From contig NZ_CP024201.1 in NCBI RefSeq assembly GCF_002749615.1, positions 4,422,001 to 4,486,000 of the forward strand: a stretch of 64,000 nucleotides of DNA. The letters are read 5' to 3'. Made by a program: the position numbers and the translations under genes. Position 1 is the first letter of the stretch. Every line of letters starts with the position of its first letter. This document shows positions 8,939-17,047 of this stretch, in pieces. Source of the DNA: Caulobacter mirabilis (GTDB lineage: Bacteria; Pseudomonadota; Alphaproteobacteria; Caulobacterales; Caulobacteraceae). Below the pieces are notes generated by a model that saw only the letters and a list, made by a program, of their open reading frames with translations, was not told the DNA's origin and did no database searches.

Positions 8939-10522
8939 TTAGTGACGGAACACCCGGATGCCGGTGAAGGCCATGGCCAGGCCGCGTTCGTCGGCGGCGG
9001 CGATGACCTCCTCATCGCGGATCGAGCCGCCCGGCTGGATCACCGCCGTCGCGCCGGCCTCGGCGGCCTGGATCAGGCCGTCGGCGAACGGGAAGAAGGC
9101 TTCCGACGCGCAGGCGCTGCCCTTCAGGTCCAGGCCGAAGTCCGCGGCGCGGATGGCCGCGATGCGGGCGCTGTCCTTGCGGTTCATCTGGCCGGCCCCG
9201 ATGCCCAGGGTCTGGCCGGCGCGGGCGAAGACGATGGCGTTCGACTTGACGTGCTTGCCGATGGTGAAGGCGAACAGCATGTCGCGGATCTCGTCCTGCG
9301 TCGGCTGGCGCTTGGTGACGATCTTCAGATCGGCGGGCTTGATCAGGGTGGTGTCGCGACTCTGGACCAGGAAGCCGCCGGCGACCGAGCGGAACACCTC
9401 GCCGGCCGAATGGGCGTCCGGCAGAGCGCCGGTGACCAGCAGCCGCAGGTTCTTCTTGGCGGCGAACACGGCGACCGCGTCATCATCGGCGTCCGGGGCG
9501 ATGACCACCTCGGTGAACACCTCGACGATAGCCTCGGCCGCCGCCCGGTCGAGCTTACGGTTGACCGCCACGATGCCGCCGAAGGCCGAGACCGGATCAC
9601 ACTCCAGCGCGCGCTTGTAGGCCGACAGCAGGTCGTCCCCCGTGGCCACGCCGCAGGGGTTGGCGTGCTTGACGATGACGCAGGCCGGGGCGTCGAACTC
9701 GGCGACCAGCTCGAAGGCGGCGTCGGTGTCGGCGATGTTGTTGTAGCTGAGCTCCTTGCCCTGGAGCTGCCTGGCGTTGGCCACGCCCGGACGGGCCGGA
9801 CCCTGGGCGTAGAAGGCCGCCGACTGGTGCGGGTTCTCGCCGTAGCGCATGGTCTGGATCAGCGTGCCGGCGATCGCCTTGCGCTGCGGATAGGTCTGCT
9901 CCTGCTGCTGGGCGAACCAGGTCGAGATCGCCGCGTCATAGGCGGCGGTGCGGGCATAGGCGCGCGCGGCCAGACGCTTGCGCAGGTCGAGCGAGGTGGC
10001 GCCGTCCGTCTTCAGGGCCTCGATCACCTCGGCCATGTCGGCCGGATCGGTGCAGACGGCGACGTAGCCGTGGTTCTTGGCCGCCGAGCGGATCATCGCC
10101 GGGCCGCCGATGTCGATGTTCTCGACGCATTCGGCCCAGTCGCCGCCCTTCGCGACGGTGGCCTCGAACGGGTAGAGGTTTACGTACAGCAGGTCGATGC
10201 CGCCGATGCCGTGGTCGGTCATGGCCTTGGCGTGGTCGGCCGCGTCGCGGACGCCCAGCAGGCCGCCGTGCACGATCGGGTGCAGGGTCTTCACCCGGCC
10301 GTCCATCATCTCGGGGAAGCCGGTCAGGTCGCTAACGTCCTTCACCGGCAGGCCGGCCGCCGCGATCGCCGCCTTGGTGCCGCCGGTCGAGACCAGTTCG
10401 ACGCCCAGATCCGCCAGCACCTTGGCCGCCTCGACCAGGCCGGTCTTGTCGGACACCGACAGCAGGGCGCGCTTGATCGGCGCGCGGTCGGAAGCGGCGG
10501 GATAGTCGGGGGCGGCAGGCAT
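8939..10522 (-). CDS. purH: Bifunctional AICAR formyltransferase / IMP cyclohydrolase
   Basis: At 527 aa this is full length. The N-terminal IMP cyclohydrolase (MGS-like) domain begins RALLSVSDKTGLVE and contains STGGT and the MDGRVKTLHP motif. The C-terminal AICAR transformylase domain carries the catalytic KHANPCG and the SNAIV/GAGQMNR segments. It performs the last two steps of IMP synthesis. It is the distal gene of the rsmB-rpe-heparinase-purH strand block but has its own promoter and a ZTP riboswitch in the leader. ATG 10522 is preceded by CTGGAGAC, the site the riboswitch probably gates. Confidence 0.97.
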   Translation of the reverse strand: MPAAPDYPAASDRAPIKRALLSVSDKTGLVEAAKVLADLGVELVSTGGTKAAIAAAGLPVKDVSDLTGFPEMMDGRVKTLHPIVHGGLLGVRDAADHAKAMTDHGIGGIDLLYVNLYPFEATVAKGGDWAECVENIDIGGPAMIRSAAKNHGYVAVCTDPADMAEVIEALKTDGATSLDLRKRLAARAYARTAAYDAAISTWFAQQQEQTYPQRKAIAGTLIQTMRYGENPHQSAAFYAQGPARPGVANARQLQGKELSYNNIADTDAAFELVAEFDAPACVIVKHANPCGVATGDDLLSAYKRALECDPVSAFGGIVAVNRKLDRAAAEAIVEVFTEVVIAPDADDDAVAVFAAKKNLRLLVTGALPDAHSAGEVFRSVAGGFLVQSRDTTLIKPADLKIVTKRQPTQDEIRDMLFAFTIGKHVKSNAIVFARAGQTLGIGAGQMNRKDSARIAAIRAADFGLDLKGSACASEAFFPFADGLIQAAEAGATAVIQPGGSIRDEEVIAAADERGLAMAFTGIRVFRH

Positions 10523-10551
10523 GGCTCGGGTCTCCAGGGGGTGAGAAAGGA

Positions 10552-10627
10552 GCCCAGGCGCGCGGCGTATGAGGTCCGCGCTCCCCGGTGGTGGCCACCT
10601 TATGCGCCAGTCACGCGAACGGCGCGG
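10552..10627 (-). promoter_or_regulatory. ZTP/ZMP (pfl) riboswitch in the purH leader
   Basis: On the minus strand the leader reads CCGCGC (10627-10622), GTGACTGGCG (10614-10605), GGTGG...ACCACCGGGGAGCG, a variable linker, then CGCGCCTGGGC ending at 10552. GACUGGCG, the P2 hairpin followed by CCGGGGAGCG, and CGCCUGGGC are the hallmarks of the pfl/ZTP aptamer, and CCGCGC pairs with GCGCGG to close P1. Known ZTP riboswitches sense ZMP/ZTP, the AICAR that PurH consumes. Downstream, GGGCTCC can pair with GGAGACCC, which contains the ribosome binding site; ligand capture of CCUGGGC in the pseudoknot would release it, so an ON switch acting on translation is inferred. Confidence 0.9.
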
Positions 10628-10655
10628 AAAATAGGGGCGGGGGCCAGGGAGTCAA
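10628..10655 (-). promoter_or_regulatory. purH promoter
   Basis: Minus-strand TTGACT (10655-10650) and TATTTT (10633-10628) are separated by 16 bp. The predicted start falls at about 10622, immediately at the 5' edge of the riboswitch aptamer, so nearly all of the leader is aptamer. Confidence 0.6.
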
Positions 10656-10720
10656 TGCGCGGTTCGAGCCGCTTCGGACGGGGATAGGCTAGAAGGTGCG
10701 TATCAGCCGGCCCCGGCTCT

Positions 10721-10850
10721 CCTCCCCTCTGGGGGAGGGGGACCCTGCGAAGCAGGGTGGAGGGGGTCAAAAGTATTTGCCGCGCCACGATCAACCACCG
10801 AGGGCCCTCTCCACCGCCCTTCGGGCGGTCCCCCTCTCCCAAGGGAGAGG
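10721..10850. repeat. Composite palindromic repeat, family R1, inverted pair
   Basis: Unit 1 (10721-10767) runs CTCCCC..GGGGGAGGGGGACC, a small CTGCGAAGCAG hairpin, then GGTGGAGGGGG. Unit 2 (10804-10850) is the same design in opposite orientation, with CGCCCTTCGGGCG as its hairpin. A 36-nt AT-richer spacer separates them. The same inverted pair recurs at 22779-22918 and 57242-57387. It lies after the heparinase-like gene and upstream of the purH promoter, so it may terminate the former. Confidence 0.8.
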
Positions 10851-10860
10851 AAAACCGTTG

Positions 10861-12570
10861 TCACCCCTCGGCCCGCGAGAGCTTCCAGCGGACCTTGCCG
10901 CCCTTGTCGGCGCTGGCCTGGCCGCGGAGGACGACCTGCACCGTGCGGCGCTGGACGCCGTTCTCGACATGCAGCGACGGCTCGATCGAGACCTCGACGG
11001 CGTCGTTGCGCAGCCACCAGCCCTGTTCGTGCGCGCCCTTCAGCAGGACGCTCTTCTTGTCGCGCGCCAGCGAGGCCTGGGCGTCGGGATGGACGTGGAA
11101 GCGCACCGTGAACGGCGTGTAGCGGCGGGGGCCTTCCAGTTCCTTCTGCACCTTCGGGAGGAACCCGTCCTCGCCCCGCAGTTCCTCGGTCGCCTTGTCC
11201 AGATACAGTTTGCGTTCGTGAACCAGGCCGAAGCGCTTGACCCAGCCCTCGTGGCTCATCTCCAGCCAGGCGGCGGCCTCGGTCTCCTGTCGCCGGCTCT
11301 CGACCGCCAACGGGCCGCCGATCAGCCGCTCGCCCAGTGTCGCCGCCGCGAAGCCGCGCAGCGGCACGCCGGTCGACATGTCGGCGAGGTTGGCGGTCGA
11401 GGCGGCGTCGGTCAGCCGCAGGGCGTGCGACGCGCCGGAGTCCAGGCTCCAACCGCACCCGACGATGATCCGATCGACGCCGCAGCTGATCGCCAGCGCC
11501 GCCGGCTGGGCGCAGGCCGTCGCGCTCCACCGCCCCCTGGCCGGCGCCGCGGCGTCCGCCATGATGGTCAGCGCCTGGGACTCGAGGCGCTCGTAGCCCG
11601 AATGCGGCGCCCGGCGGCGGGCGCGGGCCTCGCTGTCTTCATGCGCGAGCGCCGCGGCGATCCGCTTGGCGCTGGAAGCGTCGCCGCCCTGGAAATCCGC
11701 CAGACGACCGTCGGGCAAGGTGAAGAACCGCACCGCCGCGCTCAGGCGGTCGATGGCGCGCGGCAGGGCCTCCGGTCCCGCGCGGCCGCGCTGGTGCAAG
11801 GCGTCGTCGAGCGTCAGCAGGTCGAGCAGCAGCTCCAGCCCGGCCTCCGGCGAGCGCGAGGCGTGCACCCCGTCCGCCGAGACCGTCGACGGCAGTTCCC
11901 GGGCCAGCCGGTTCAGCGCGAAGTCGATCAGCCGCTCGCCCGCGTCACCGCCCAGGGCGCAGCCGGCCACGCCCGCGGCCACGGCCCGCTCCAACGATCG
12001 CTCGGGCGATTGGCGGATACGGGCCAGATGCCGGGCCTGCCGCGCCAGGTCGTTGAGGAACTCGGTCCGCTCCGCGTCCGAGGCGCCGGTGGTCAGCCGC
12101 CGCGCAGCGCAGGCCAGGTTGAACACGCGCCGCTCGACGACGTTCGGGCTCCAGGAGAAGCCGTTCCAGCGTCCGAACACCCGCTTCCAGTCGGCGACCA
12201 GGCGGATGCCGCGCCGGGCGCCCGCGTCGCCGGCCGACAGCAGGTCGGCCATCCAGTCCATGCGGTGCAGGGCGATCGCGAAGCGGCGGTTGGGGCTGGC
12301 CCGGTCGAACGGGTCGCCTTGCGGCCCGACGGCCAGCTGGCCGCCGGCCAGTTCGAGCGTTCCGGCCAGGATCTTGCGACCGCGCTCAGGCTCGACGGGG
12401 CGCAGGTCGCGCGGGTTGGCGGCCAGACCCTCCGGCCGGGGGCGGGCGATGATCAGGGCGTGGACCGGCGTGCCGAACCATTCACGTTCCGCCAGACGCC
12501 GAGCGCCCTCGCCCGCCGCCTGGAGGGCAAGGATGATCGAGGATGACGATGACAGACGCGCCCCCTCCAC
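10861..12570 (-). CDS. Heparinase II/III family protein
   Basis: A 569-aa protein with the two-part layout of the family: an alpha-helical N-terminal half (about 1-310) including the WNGFSWSPNVVERRV segment, and a beta-rich C-terminal half (about 320-560) with CGVDRIIVGCGWSLDSGASHALRL and the SHEGWVKRFGLVHERKLYLD motif. Polysaccharide lyases of this fold degrade heparin- or alginate-like polymers, but here no signal peptide is seen, so a periplasmic lyase role is not supported. The gene begins with GTG 10 bp after the rpe stop, implying cotranscription with rsmB and rpe. Substrate unknown. Confidence 0.85.
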   Translation of the reverse strand: MEGARLSSSSSIILALQAAGEGARRLAEREWFGTPVHALIIARPRPEGLAANPRDLRPVEPERGRKILAGTLELAGGQLAVGPQGDPFDRASPNRRFAIALHRMDWMADLLSAGDAGARRGIRLVADWKRVFGRWNGFSWSPNVVERRVFNLACAARRLTTGASDAERTEFLNDLARQARHLARIRQSPERSLERAVAAGVAGCALGGDAGERLIDFALNRLARELPSTVSADGVHASRSPEAGLELLLDLLTLDDALHQRGRAGPEALPRAIDRLSAAVRFFTLPDGRLADFQGGDASSAKRIAAALAHEDSEARARRRAPHSGYERLESQALTIMADAAAPARGRWSATACAQPAALAISCGVDRIIVGCGWSLDSGASHALRLTDAASTANLADMSTGVPLRGFAAATLGERLIGGPLAVESRRQETEAAAWLEMSHEGWVKRFGLVHERKLYLDKATEELRGEDGFLPKVQKELEGPRRYTPFTVRFHVHPDAQASLARDKKSVLLKGAHEQGWWLRNDAVEVSIEPSLHVENGVQRRTVQVVLRGQASADKGGKVRWKLSRAEG

Positions 12571-12580
12571 CGTGATTCCG

Positions 12581-13240
12581 TCAGCCCCCCTTCAGGGCGC
12601 GGATGTTGGCGGCGTAGGCTTCGGGTCCGCCCTTGAAGACGGCGGAGCCGGCGACCAGGGCCGTGGCCCCGGCGGCGACGCACTGCGGCGCCGTGACCGG
12701 GGTGACCCCGCCGTCGACTTCCAGCTGGATGTCCAGGCCGGCGGCGTCGATCATCTTGCGCAGGCGCTCGATCTTGCGGAGCTGGCTGGAGATGAAGCTC
12801 TGGCCGCCAAAGCCCGGGTTCACCGTCATGACCAGCAGCTGGTCGACGTCCTCCAGGATCCACTCGACGTACTCGACCGGCGCCGACGGGTTGAACACCA
12901 CCCCGGCCTTGGCGCCCAGCTCGCGGATGCGCTTCAGCGAGCGGTGCAGATGCGGACCGGCTTCCGGATGGATGGTGACGATGTCGGCGCCCGCCGAGAT
13001 GAAGGCTTCCAGGTACGGATCGACCGGCGCGATCATCAGGTGGACGTCGAACGGGATCTTCACGTGCGGCCGCAGGGCCTTCACCACGTCCGGACCGATG
13101 GTGATGTTCGGCACGAAGTGGCCGTCCATCACGTCGATATGGACCCAGTCGGCGCCGGCGGCCTCGATGGCGCGGCACTCCTCCCCGAGCTTGGCGAAGT
13201 CTGAGGCGAGGATGGACGGGGCGATGATCGGCGTGGACAT
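12581..13240 (-). CDS. rpe: Ribulose-phosphate 3-epimerase
   Basis: A 219-aa TIM-barrel epimerase. The conserved IAPSILASDFAKL start, HIDVMDGHFVPN (metal and catalytic residues), the IHPEAG metal-binding histidine, the VNPGFGGQ loop and the EVDGGV phosphate site are all present. It interconverts ribulose-5-P and xylulose-5-P in the pentose phosphate and Calvin-type pathways. It lies between rsmB and the heparinase-like gene on the same strand. A 138-bp gap separates it from the rsmB stop, long enough for its own promoter. Confidence 0.97.
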   Translation of the reverse strand: MSTPIIAPSILASDFAKLGEECRAIEAAGADWVHIDVMDGHFVPNITIGPDVVKALRPHVKIPFDVHLMIAPVDPYLEAFISAGADIVTIHPEAGPHLHRSLKRIRELGAKAGVVFNPSAPVEYVEWILEDVDQLLVMTVNPGFGGQSFISSQLRKIERLRKMIDAAGLDIQLEVDGGVTPVTAPQCVAAGATALVAGSAVFKGGPEAYAANIRALKGG

Positions 13241-13378
13241 GTCCTCGCTCTAAACGCGTGCGCCCGGCGGGACAAGGATGCGACCGATCAGAACCGCTTA
13301 GGGTTCGCACCCAACACCGGTCATCCCGGCTGAAAAGGGAGGTGGCCAAGCCTAGGAACCAATTGCCCCCCACCCTGA

Positions 13379-14659
13379 TCAGAAGCGTCTGACCATGCGC
13401 GCCGCGAAGAAGCCGTCGACGCCGCCGTCGACATGCTGCGGCAGCAGCCGCAGCCAACCGTCCGCGGTGCTGGCCTCCGGCGCGCCGCCTTCGCCGGCCT
13501 CGATCGGGACCAGGTCGAAGTCGGGCCGGCGTTGCAGGAAGGCGCGGATCTGGGCTTCGCCCTCCTCCGGCTCCAGCGAACAGACGCAGTAGACCAGGCG
13601 GCCCTTGGGCTTCACCCGGTCGGCGGCGCTGTCGAGCAGGCGGCGCTGCACCGCGGCCAGCTTGGGGATGTCGGCCGGCGAAGCGGCCCACAGCACGTCG
13701 GGGTGGCGGCGGAAGGTGCCGGTGGCCGAGCAGGGCGCATCCAGCAGCACTGCATCGAACTTGCGCGTGTCGTCCCACAGGATGCCGTCGGCGGCGACCG
13801 TCTCGGCCTCAAGCCCGATGCGGGCCAGGTTCTCGCGCACCCGCTTCAGCCGCTCGGCCGAGCGATCGACGGCGACCGTCGCGGCGCCGGCGGCGGCCAG
13901 CTGCAGCGTCTTGCCGCCCGGGGCAGCGCAGAGATCGAGCGCGATCTCGCCCGGCTTGATATCCAGCAGGCGGGCCGGGAGGGCCGCGCCGGCGTCCTGG
14001 ACCCACCAGCGCCCCTCCTCGAAGGCGGGCCATTCGGCGACATCGCCGCGCCGCGCGGTGCGGACCGAGCCGCCGGGCAGGACCTGGCCCTCGACCAGGA
14101 CGGCCACGGCGTCGGCGTCATCGGCGGCCTTGACCGACAGATCGGTCGCGGGCTCCTGGGCGATCACGGCGGCGACGGCCCGGGCTGTTTCGGCGCCATA
14201 GGCGGCCTGCCAGCGGGCCAGCAGCCAGGGCGGCGCCAGGGTCTCGGGATCGTCGGCGGGCGGTCCATCGCGCAGAAGCCCGCGCAGGACGGCGTTGACC
14301 AGGCCCTTGAACGGCCGCGTCGCCTTCGACCGGTCCGTCAGGGCGACGATCGTCGAGACGGCGGCGTGGTCGGGCACGTCCAGCCAGAACAGCTGGGCCA
14401 TGCCGATGCGCAGCAGGCTGCGCACTCGCTCCGGCGGCTCGCGGTTGAGCTTGCCGCCCAGGGCGCGATCGATCGTCCCCAGCCGGCGCAGCGTCGCCAT
14501 GGTCAGGGCGCGGGCGAAGGCGCGCTCGCGCGGGTCCAGCCGCTGCGAGGCGGGAGCGGAGAAGGCCTCGTCCAGTCCCGCGCGGCGGGCCAGGGCGGCC
14601 TCGAGGTAGGTCACGGCGGCTTCCCGGGCGGGCAGGCCGGCCTGTTCGATCTCTGTCAC
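13379..14659 (-). CDS. rsmB: 16S rRNA (cytosine-967-C5)-methyltransferase
   Basis: A 426-aa protein with an N-terminal NusB-like helical domain (about 1-130) and a C-terminal SAM-dependent methyltransferase. The SAM loop LDLCAAPGGKTLQLA, the motif IV DAPCSATGTFRRHPD (Pro-Cys) and the motif VI catalytic-Cys stretch CVCSLEPEE are present. It methylates C967 of 16S rRNA. The usual TCS of motif VI reads VCS here, with the catalytic Cys retained. First gene of the rsmB-rpe-heparinase strand block, divergent from the SDHAF4-like gene. Confidence 0.93.
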   Translation of the reverse strand: MTEIEQAGLPAREAAVTYLEAALARRAGLDEAFSAPASQRLDPRERAFARALTMATLRRLGTIDRALGGKLNREPPERVRSLLRIGMAQLFWLDVPDHAAVSTIVALTDRSKATRPFKGLVNAVLRGLLRDGPPADDPETLAPPWLLARWQAAYGAETARAVAAVIAQEPATDLSVKAADDADAVAVLVEGQVLPGGSVRTARRGDVAEWPAFEEGRWWVQDAGAALPARLLDIKPGEIALDLCAAPGGKTLQLAAAGAATVAVDRSAERLKRVRENLARIGLEAETVAADGILWDDTRKFDAVLLDAPCSATGTFRRHPDVLWAASPADIPKLAAVQRRLLDSAADRVKPKGRLVYCVCSLEPEEGEAQIRAFLQRRPDFDLVPIEAGEGGAPEASTADGWLRLLPQHVDGGVDGFFAARMVRRF

Positions 14660-14741
14660 GCGCGCCCCGTGCCCTGTCCTGTCGCCCGGCGCAAGGGGCG
14701 ATCCGGTCGCGCCCCCTTCGCAAGACTGCTAAACTACGGCC

Positions 14742-14954
14742 ATGAGTAGCGACGACGACAGCAACGGCCTGCCGCCGGGTGGAAACCCGGACAAGCGCCT
14801 GACCCCGGCCGCCCGCCGCGCCCTGGAGGAGGCGGCCGCCCGCCGCGCCGCCGAGGCTCAGGCCGCCCTTCCGCCAGAGGAAGGCGGCCGCAACGGCCCC
14901 GAGCCCACCCGCTTCGGCGACTGGGAACTGAAGGGCCGGGCGGTGGATTTCTAA
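14742..14954 (+). CDS. SDHAF4-like (DUF1674) succinate dehydrogenase assembly factor
   Basis: A 70-aa protein with an Ala/Arg-rich helical middle and the diagnostic C-terminus GPEPTRFGDWELKGRAVDF, matching the SDHAF4/Sdh8 family (GPEPTRYGDWE.KGR..DF). The eukaryotic homologues bind free flavinylated SdhA and promote its assembly with SdhB; the bacterial role is inferred. It is located 35 kb from sdhCDA. GCTAAACT (14728-14735) lies only 6 bp before the ATG and resembles a -10 element, so the mRNA may be leaderless. Confidence 0.85.
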   Translation: MSSDDDSNGLPPGGNPDKRLTPAARRALEEAAARRAAEAQAALPPEEGGRNGPEPTRFGDWELKGRAVDF

Positions 14955-15042
14955 GGCGCCGCTCGCGTCGAAGGCGCAAGCGGTCGCGTGCGGCCGGGCC
15001 ATTCGTTAACGTCCGCCCGGTCGAAGATTACGGAGTGGACCC

Positions 15043-15579
15043 ATGGCGGCGAAGAACCTCCCGCGACTGGCCCTGCCCCTTCTGGGCGCCTTGCTGTTCG
15101 CCGGAGCCGCGACGGCCCAGCCCTACGATCACGGGTATGACTACGGCGGTTACCGCTACGACGGCTATGGCTACGAACGCGGCTACGAGCGCGGCTCGTA
15201 CGAGGCCCGCGCCTATGAGAACGACGGTCGCGGCTGGCGCGAGACCTACCGGGACGGCGACGCCTGGCATTCCGACTACGGCTACGACGACGACCGGGCC
15301 GACTACGCGCCGCCGCCCTGCGACTGGCGTTGCGGTCGCGACTACGGCCACGGCTACGGCTACCGCGGCGGCGAGGTCGCCCTGTCCGACGGCTTCTTCT
15401 ACAGCGGCCTGACCGGCGGCGTCGGACCGTCCTGGGGCGGCGGGGGTTACTATCGCTACGGCGGCCGGGGCGTGATCATCGTGAACTCGAGCGCCTCGGC
15501 CTCGGCGTCCGCCTATGCCTACGCCAACGCCCGCTCGAGCGTCAGCATCAGCCGCAGCGGCGGCGGTTGCTGCCGCTAG
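15043..15579 (+). CDS. Exported Tyr/Gly-rich low-complexity protein
   Basis: A 178-aa protein with a clear signal peptide (basic start, hydrophobic 8-22, cleavage near ATAQ). The mature part is dominated by Tyr, Gly, Asp and Arg: repeated YGYDG/YERGY blocks at about 28-100, a central PPPCDWRCGRD segment, a Gly/Ser region, then alternating SASASASAYAYANA and a CC near the C-terminus. No known domain was recognised. Such composition suggests an envelope or surface protein that may self-associate, but that is inference. The start has a GGAG ribosome site, and the end overlaps the convergent pyrF stop by 4 bp. Confidence 0.7.
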   Translation: MAAKNLPRLALPLLGALLFAGAATAQPYDHGYDYGGYRYDGYGYERGYERGSYEARAYENDGRGWRETYRDGDAWHSDYGYDDDRADYAPPPCDWRCGRDYGHGYGYRGGEVALSDGFFYSGLTGGVGPSWGGGGYYRYGGRGVIIVNSSASASASAYAYANARSSVSISRSGGGCCR

Positions 15580-16271
15580 GTCCCGGCCATCTCCTCGACG
15601 ATGCGCAGCGCCGCCGCCCGCGGATCGGCGGCGGCGGTGATCGGCCGGCCGCAGACCAGGTGGCTGGCCCCGTTCCTCAGGGCCTCGGCCGGCGTCGCCG
15701 CCCGGGCCTGATCGTCGGCGCCGGCCCAGGCCGGACGCACGCCCGGCGTGACCACCAGGAAGTCCGGGCCGCCGATCTTGCGCGCCAGGGCCGCCTCGTG
15801 CGGGCTGGCCACCACCCCGTCCGCGCCGGCGTCGATCACCTGGCGGATGCGGCGCTCGACCAGCTGCTCCACGCCCATGCCGTAGCCGATCTCGGCCAGG
15901 TCCTGGCCGCTCAGGCTGGTCAGCACGGTGACGCCGAGAATCCGCGCCGAGGTCTCGCCGCCCCGGCCCTTCACCGCCGCTTTCAGCACCTGGGGCTGGG
16001 CGTGGACGGTGAGCAGGTCGCAAGACCCGGTTCCGACGATGGCGGCGGTCGCCTTCTCCACCGTCGCGCCGATGTCGTGCAGCTTCCAGTCCAGGAACAC
16101 CTGGCGGCCGCGAGCCTTCAGGTCACGGGCCATGTCCATGCCGCCGACGGCCAACATCTGCAGCCCGATCTTGTAGAAGTTGACGCTGTCGCCCAACGCC
16201 TCGACCATGGCCTCCGCTTCGGCTCGGCTGGGGAGGTCGAGGGGGATGATCAGGCGCGGATCGGCGGACAT
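15576..16271 (-). CDS. pyrF: Orotidine 5'-phosphate decarboxylase
   Basis: A 231-aa TIM barrel. The N-terminal IIPLDLPS, the catalytic DWKLHDIGATV tetrad region, the VHAQ strand and the C-terminal VVTPGVRPAWAGADDQARAATP phosphate-binding loop are all present. It makes UMP from OMP, the last step of de novo pyrimidine synthesis. It is monocistronic, with a 70-bp gap to the divergent MarC gene. Confidence 0.96.
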   Translation of the reverse strand: MSADPRLIIPLDLPSRAEAEAMVEALGDSVNFYKIGLQMLAVGGMDMARDLKARGRQVFLDWKLHDIGATVEKATAAIVGTGSCDLLTVHAQPQVLKAAVKGRGGETSARILGVTVLTSLSGQDLAEIGYGMGVEQLVERRIRQVIDAGADGVVASPHEAALARKIGGPDFLVVTPGVRPAWAGADDQARAATPAEALRNGASHLVCGRPITAAADPRAAALRIVEEMAGT

Positions 16272-16341
16272 GAGAAATCTCTCTCGCGAACGAGCGCGCG
16301 CCGATCGGCGCGGGCGGTTTGATTTGGGCTAAGGGCGTTCC

Positions 16342-17037
16342 ATGAGCCTTACGGAATACGGCGTCAACTTCTTCGTCGCGATGTTCGCGCTGCTCGACCC
16401 GATCGGGAACGTGCCGGTGTTCGCCGCCGCGACCGCCGGCGCCCTGGCGGCGGGACGTCGCTGGGTGGCGGTCTACATCTCGCTGTTCGCCTTCGGCTTC
16501 ATGACCTTCTTCTTCTTCAGCGGCCTGGCGCTGCTGGAGTTCTTCGGCATCTCGCTGCCGGCCTTCCGGATCGCCGGCGGGGTGATCCTGTTCCTGATGG
16601 GTCTGGAGATGGCGCGGGACGACTTCACCGCCATGTTCGCCGACGCCGCAGAGGGGGCCGACTCGGAGGGGCCGCGCGCCTACGCCCGCCGCCGGTTCGA
16701 ACGGCTGGTGGTGCCCTTCGCCATGCCGCTGCTCATCGGCCCTGGCGCGATCTCGACGGTGGTCATCTATTCCAGCGAGGCCAAGAAGTTCGGTCTGCAG
16801 GGCCTGGCCACGGGCGTCGGCGCGATCGCCGCCGTCTCGCTGGTGACCATGCTCTGCTTCTGGCTGACCCCGGCGATCAGCAAGCTGCTGGGCCGCATCG
16901 GCCTGACCATCATCGTTCGGGTGCTGGGTCTGATCCTGTGCGCCATGGCGGTGCAGTTCGTGATCGTCGGCATCGCCGACACCACCCGCAACGTGATCCT
17001 CAAGGACGTCTCGGCGCCCTACGCCCAGAAGAAGTAG
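16342..17037 (+). CDS. MarC family integral membrane protein
   Basis: A 231-aa protein with six membrane segments in two groups of three, separated by an acidic cytoplasmic loop (DDFTAMFADAAEGADSEG). The NPF-type turn appears as LLDPIGNVPVFAA near the N-terminus and the family motif FAMPLLIGPGAISTVV follows the loop. MarC/SNARE-like proteins have no firmly established function; the name derives from the mar locus, but MarC itself is not involved in multiple antibiotic resistance. The gene is monocistronic and convergent with the SDR gene. Confidence 0.9.
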   Translation: MSLTEYGVNFFVAMFALLDPIGNVPVFAAATAGALAAGRRWVAVYISLFAFGFMTFFFFSGLALLEFFGISLPAFRIAGGVILFLMGLEMARDDFTAMFADAAEGADSEGPRAYARRRFERLVVPFAMPLLIGPGAISTVVIYSSEAKKFGLQGLATGVGAIAAVSLVTMLCFWLTPAISKLLGRIGLTIIVRVLGLILCAMAVQFVIVGIADTTRNVILKDVSAPYAQKK

Positions 17038-17047
17038 AGCCGTTCGC

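Noticed and set aside
10650..10690. tRNA-like GGTTCGA sequence upstream of purH
   Set aside because: No acceptor stem, anticodon arm or CCA; it is only a T-loop-like heptamer.
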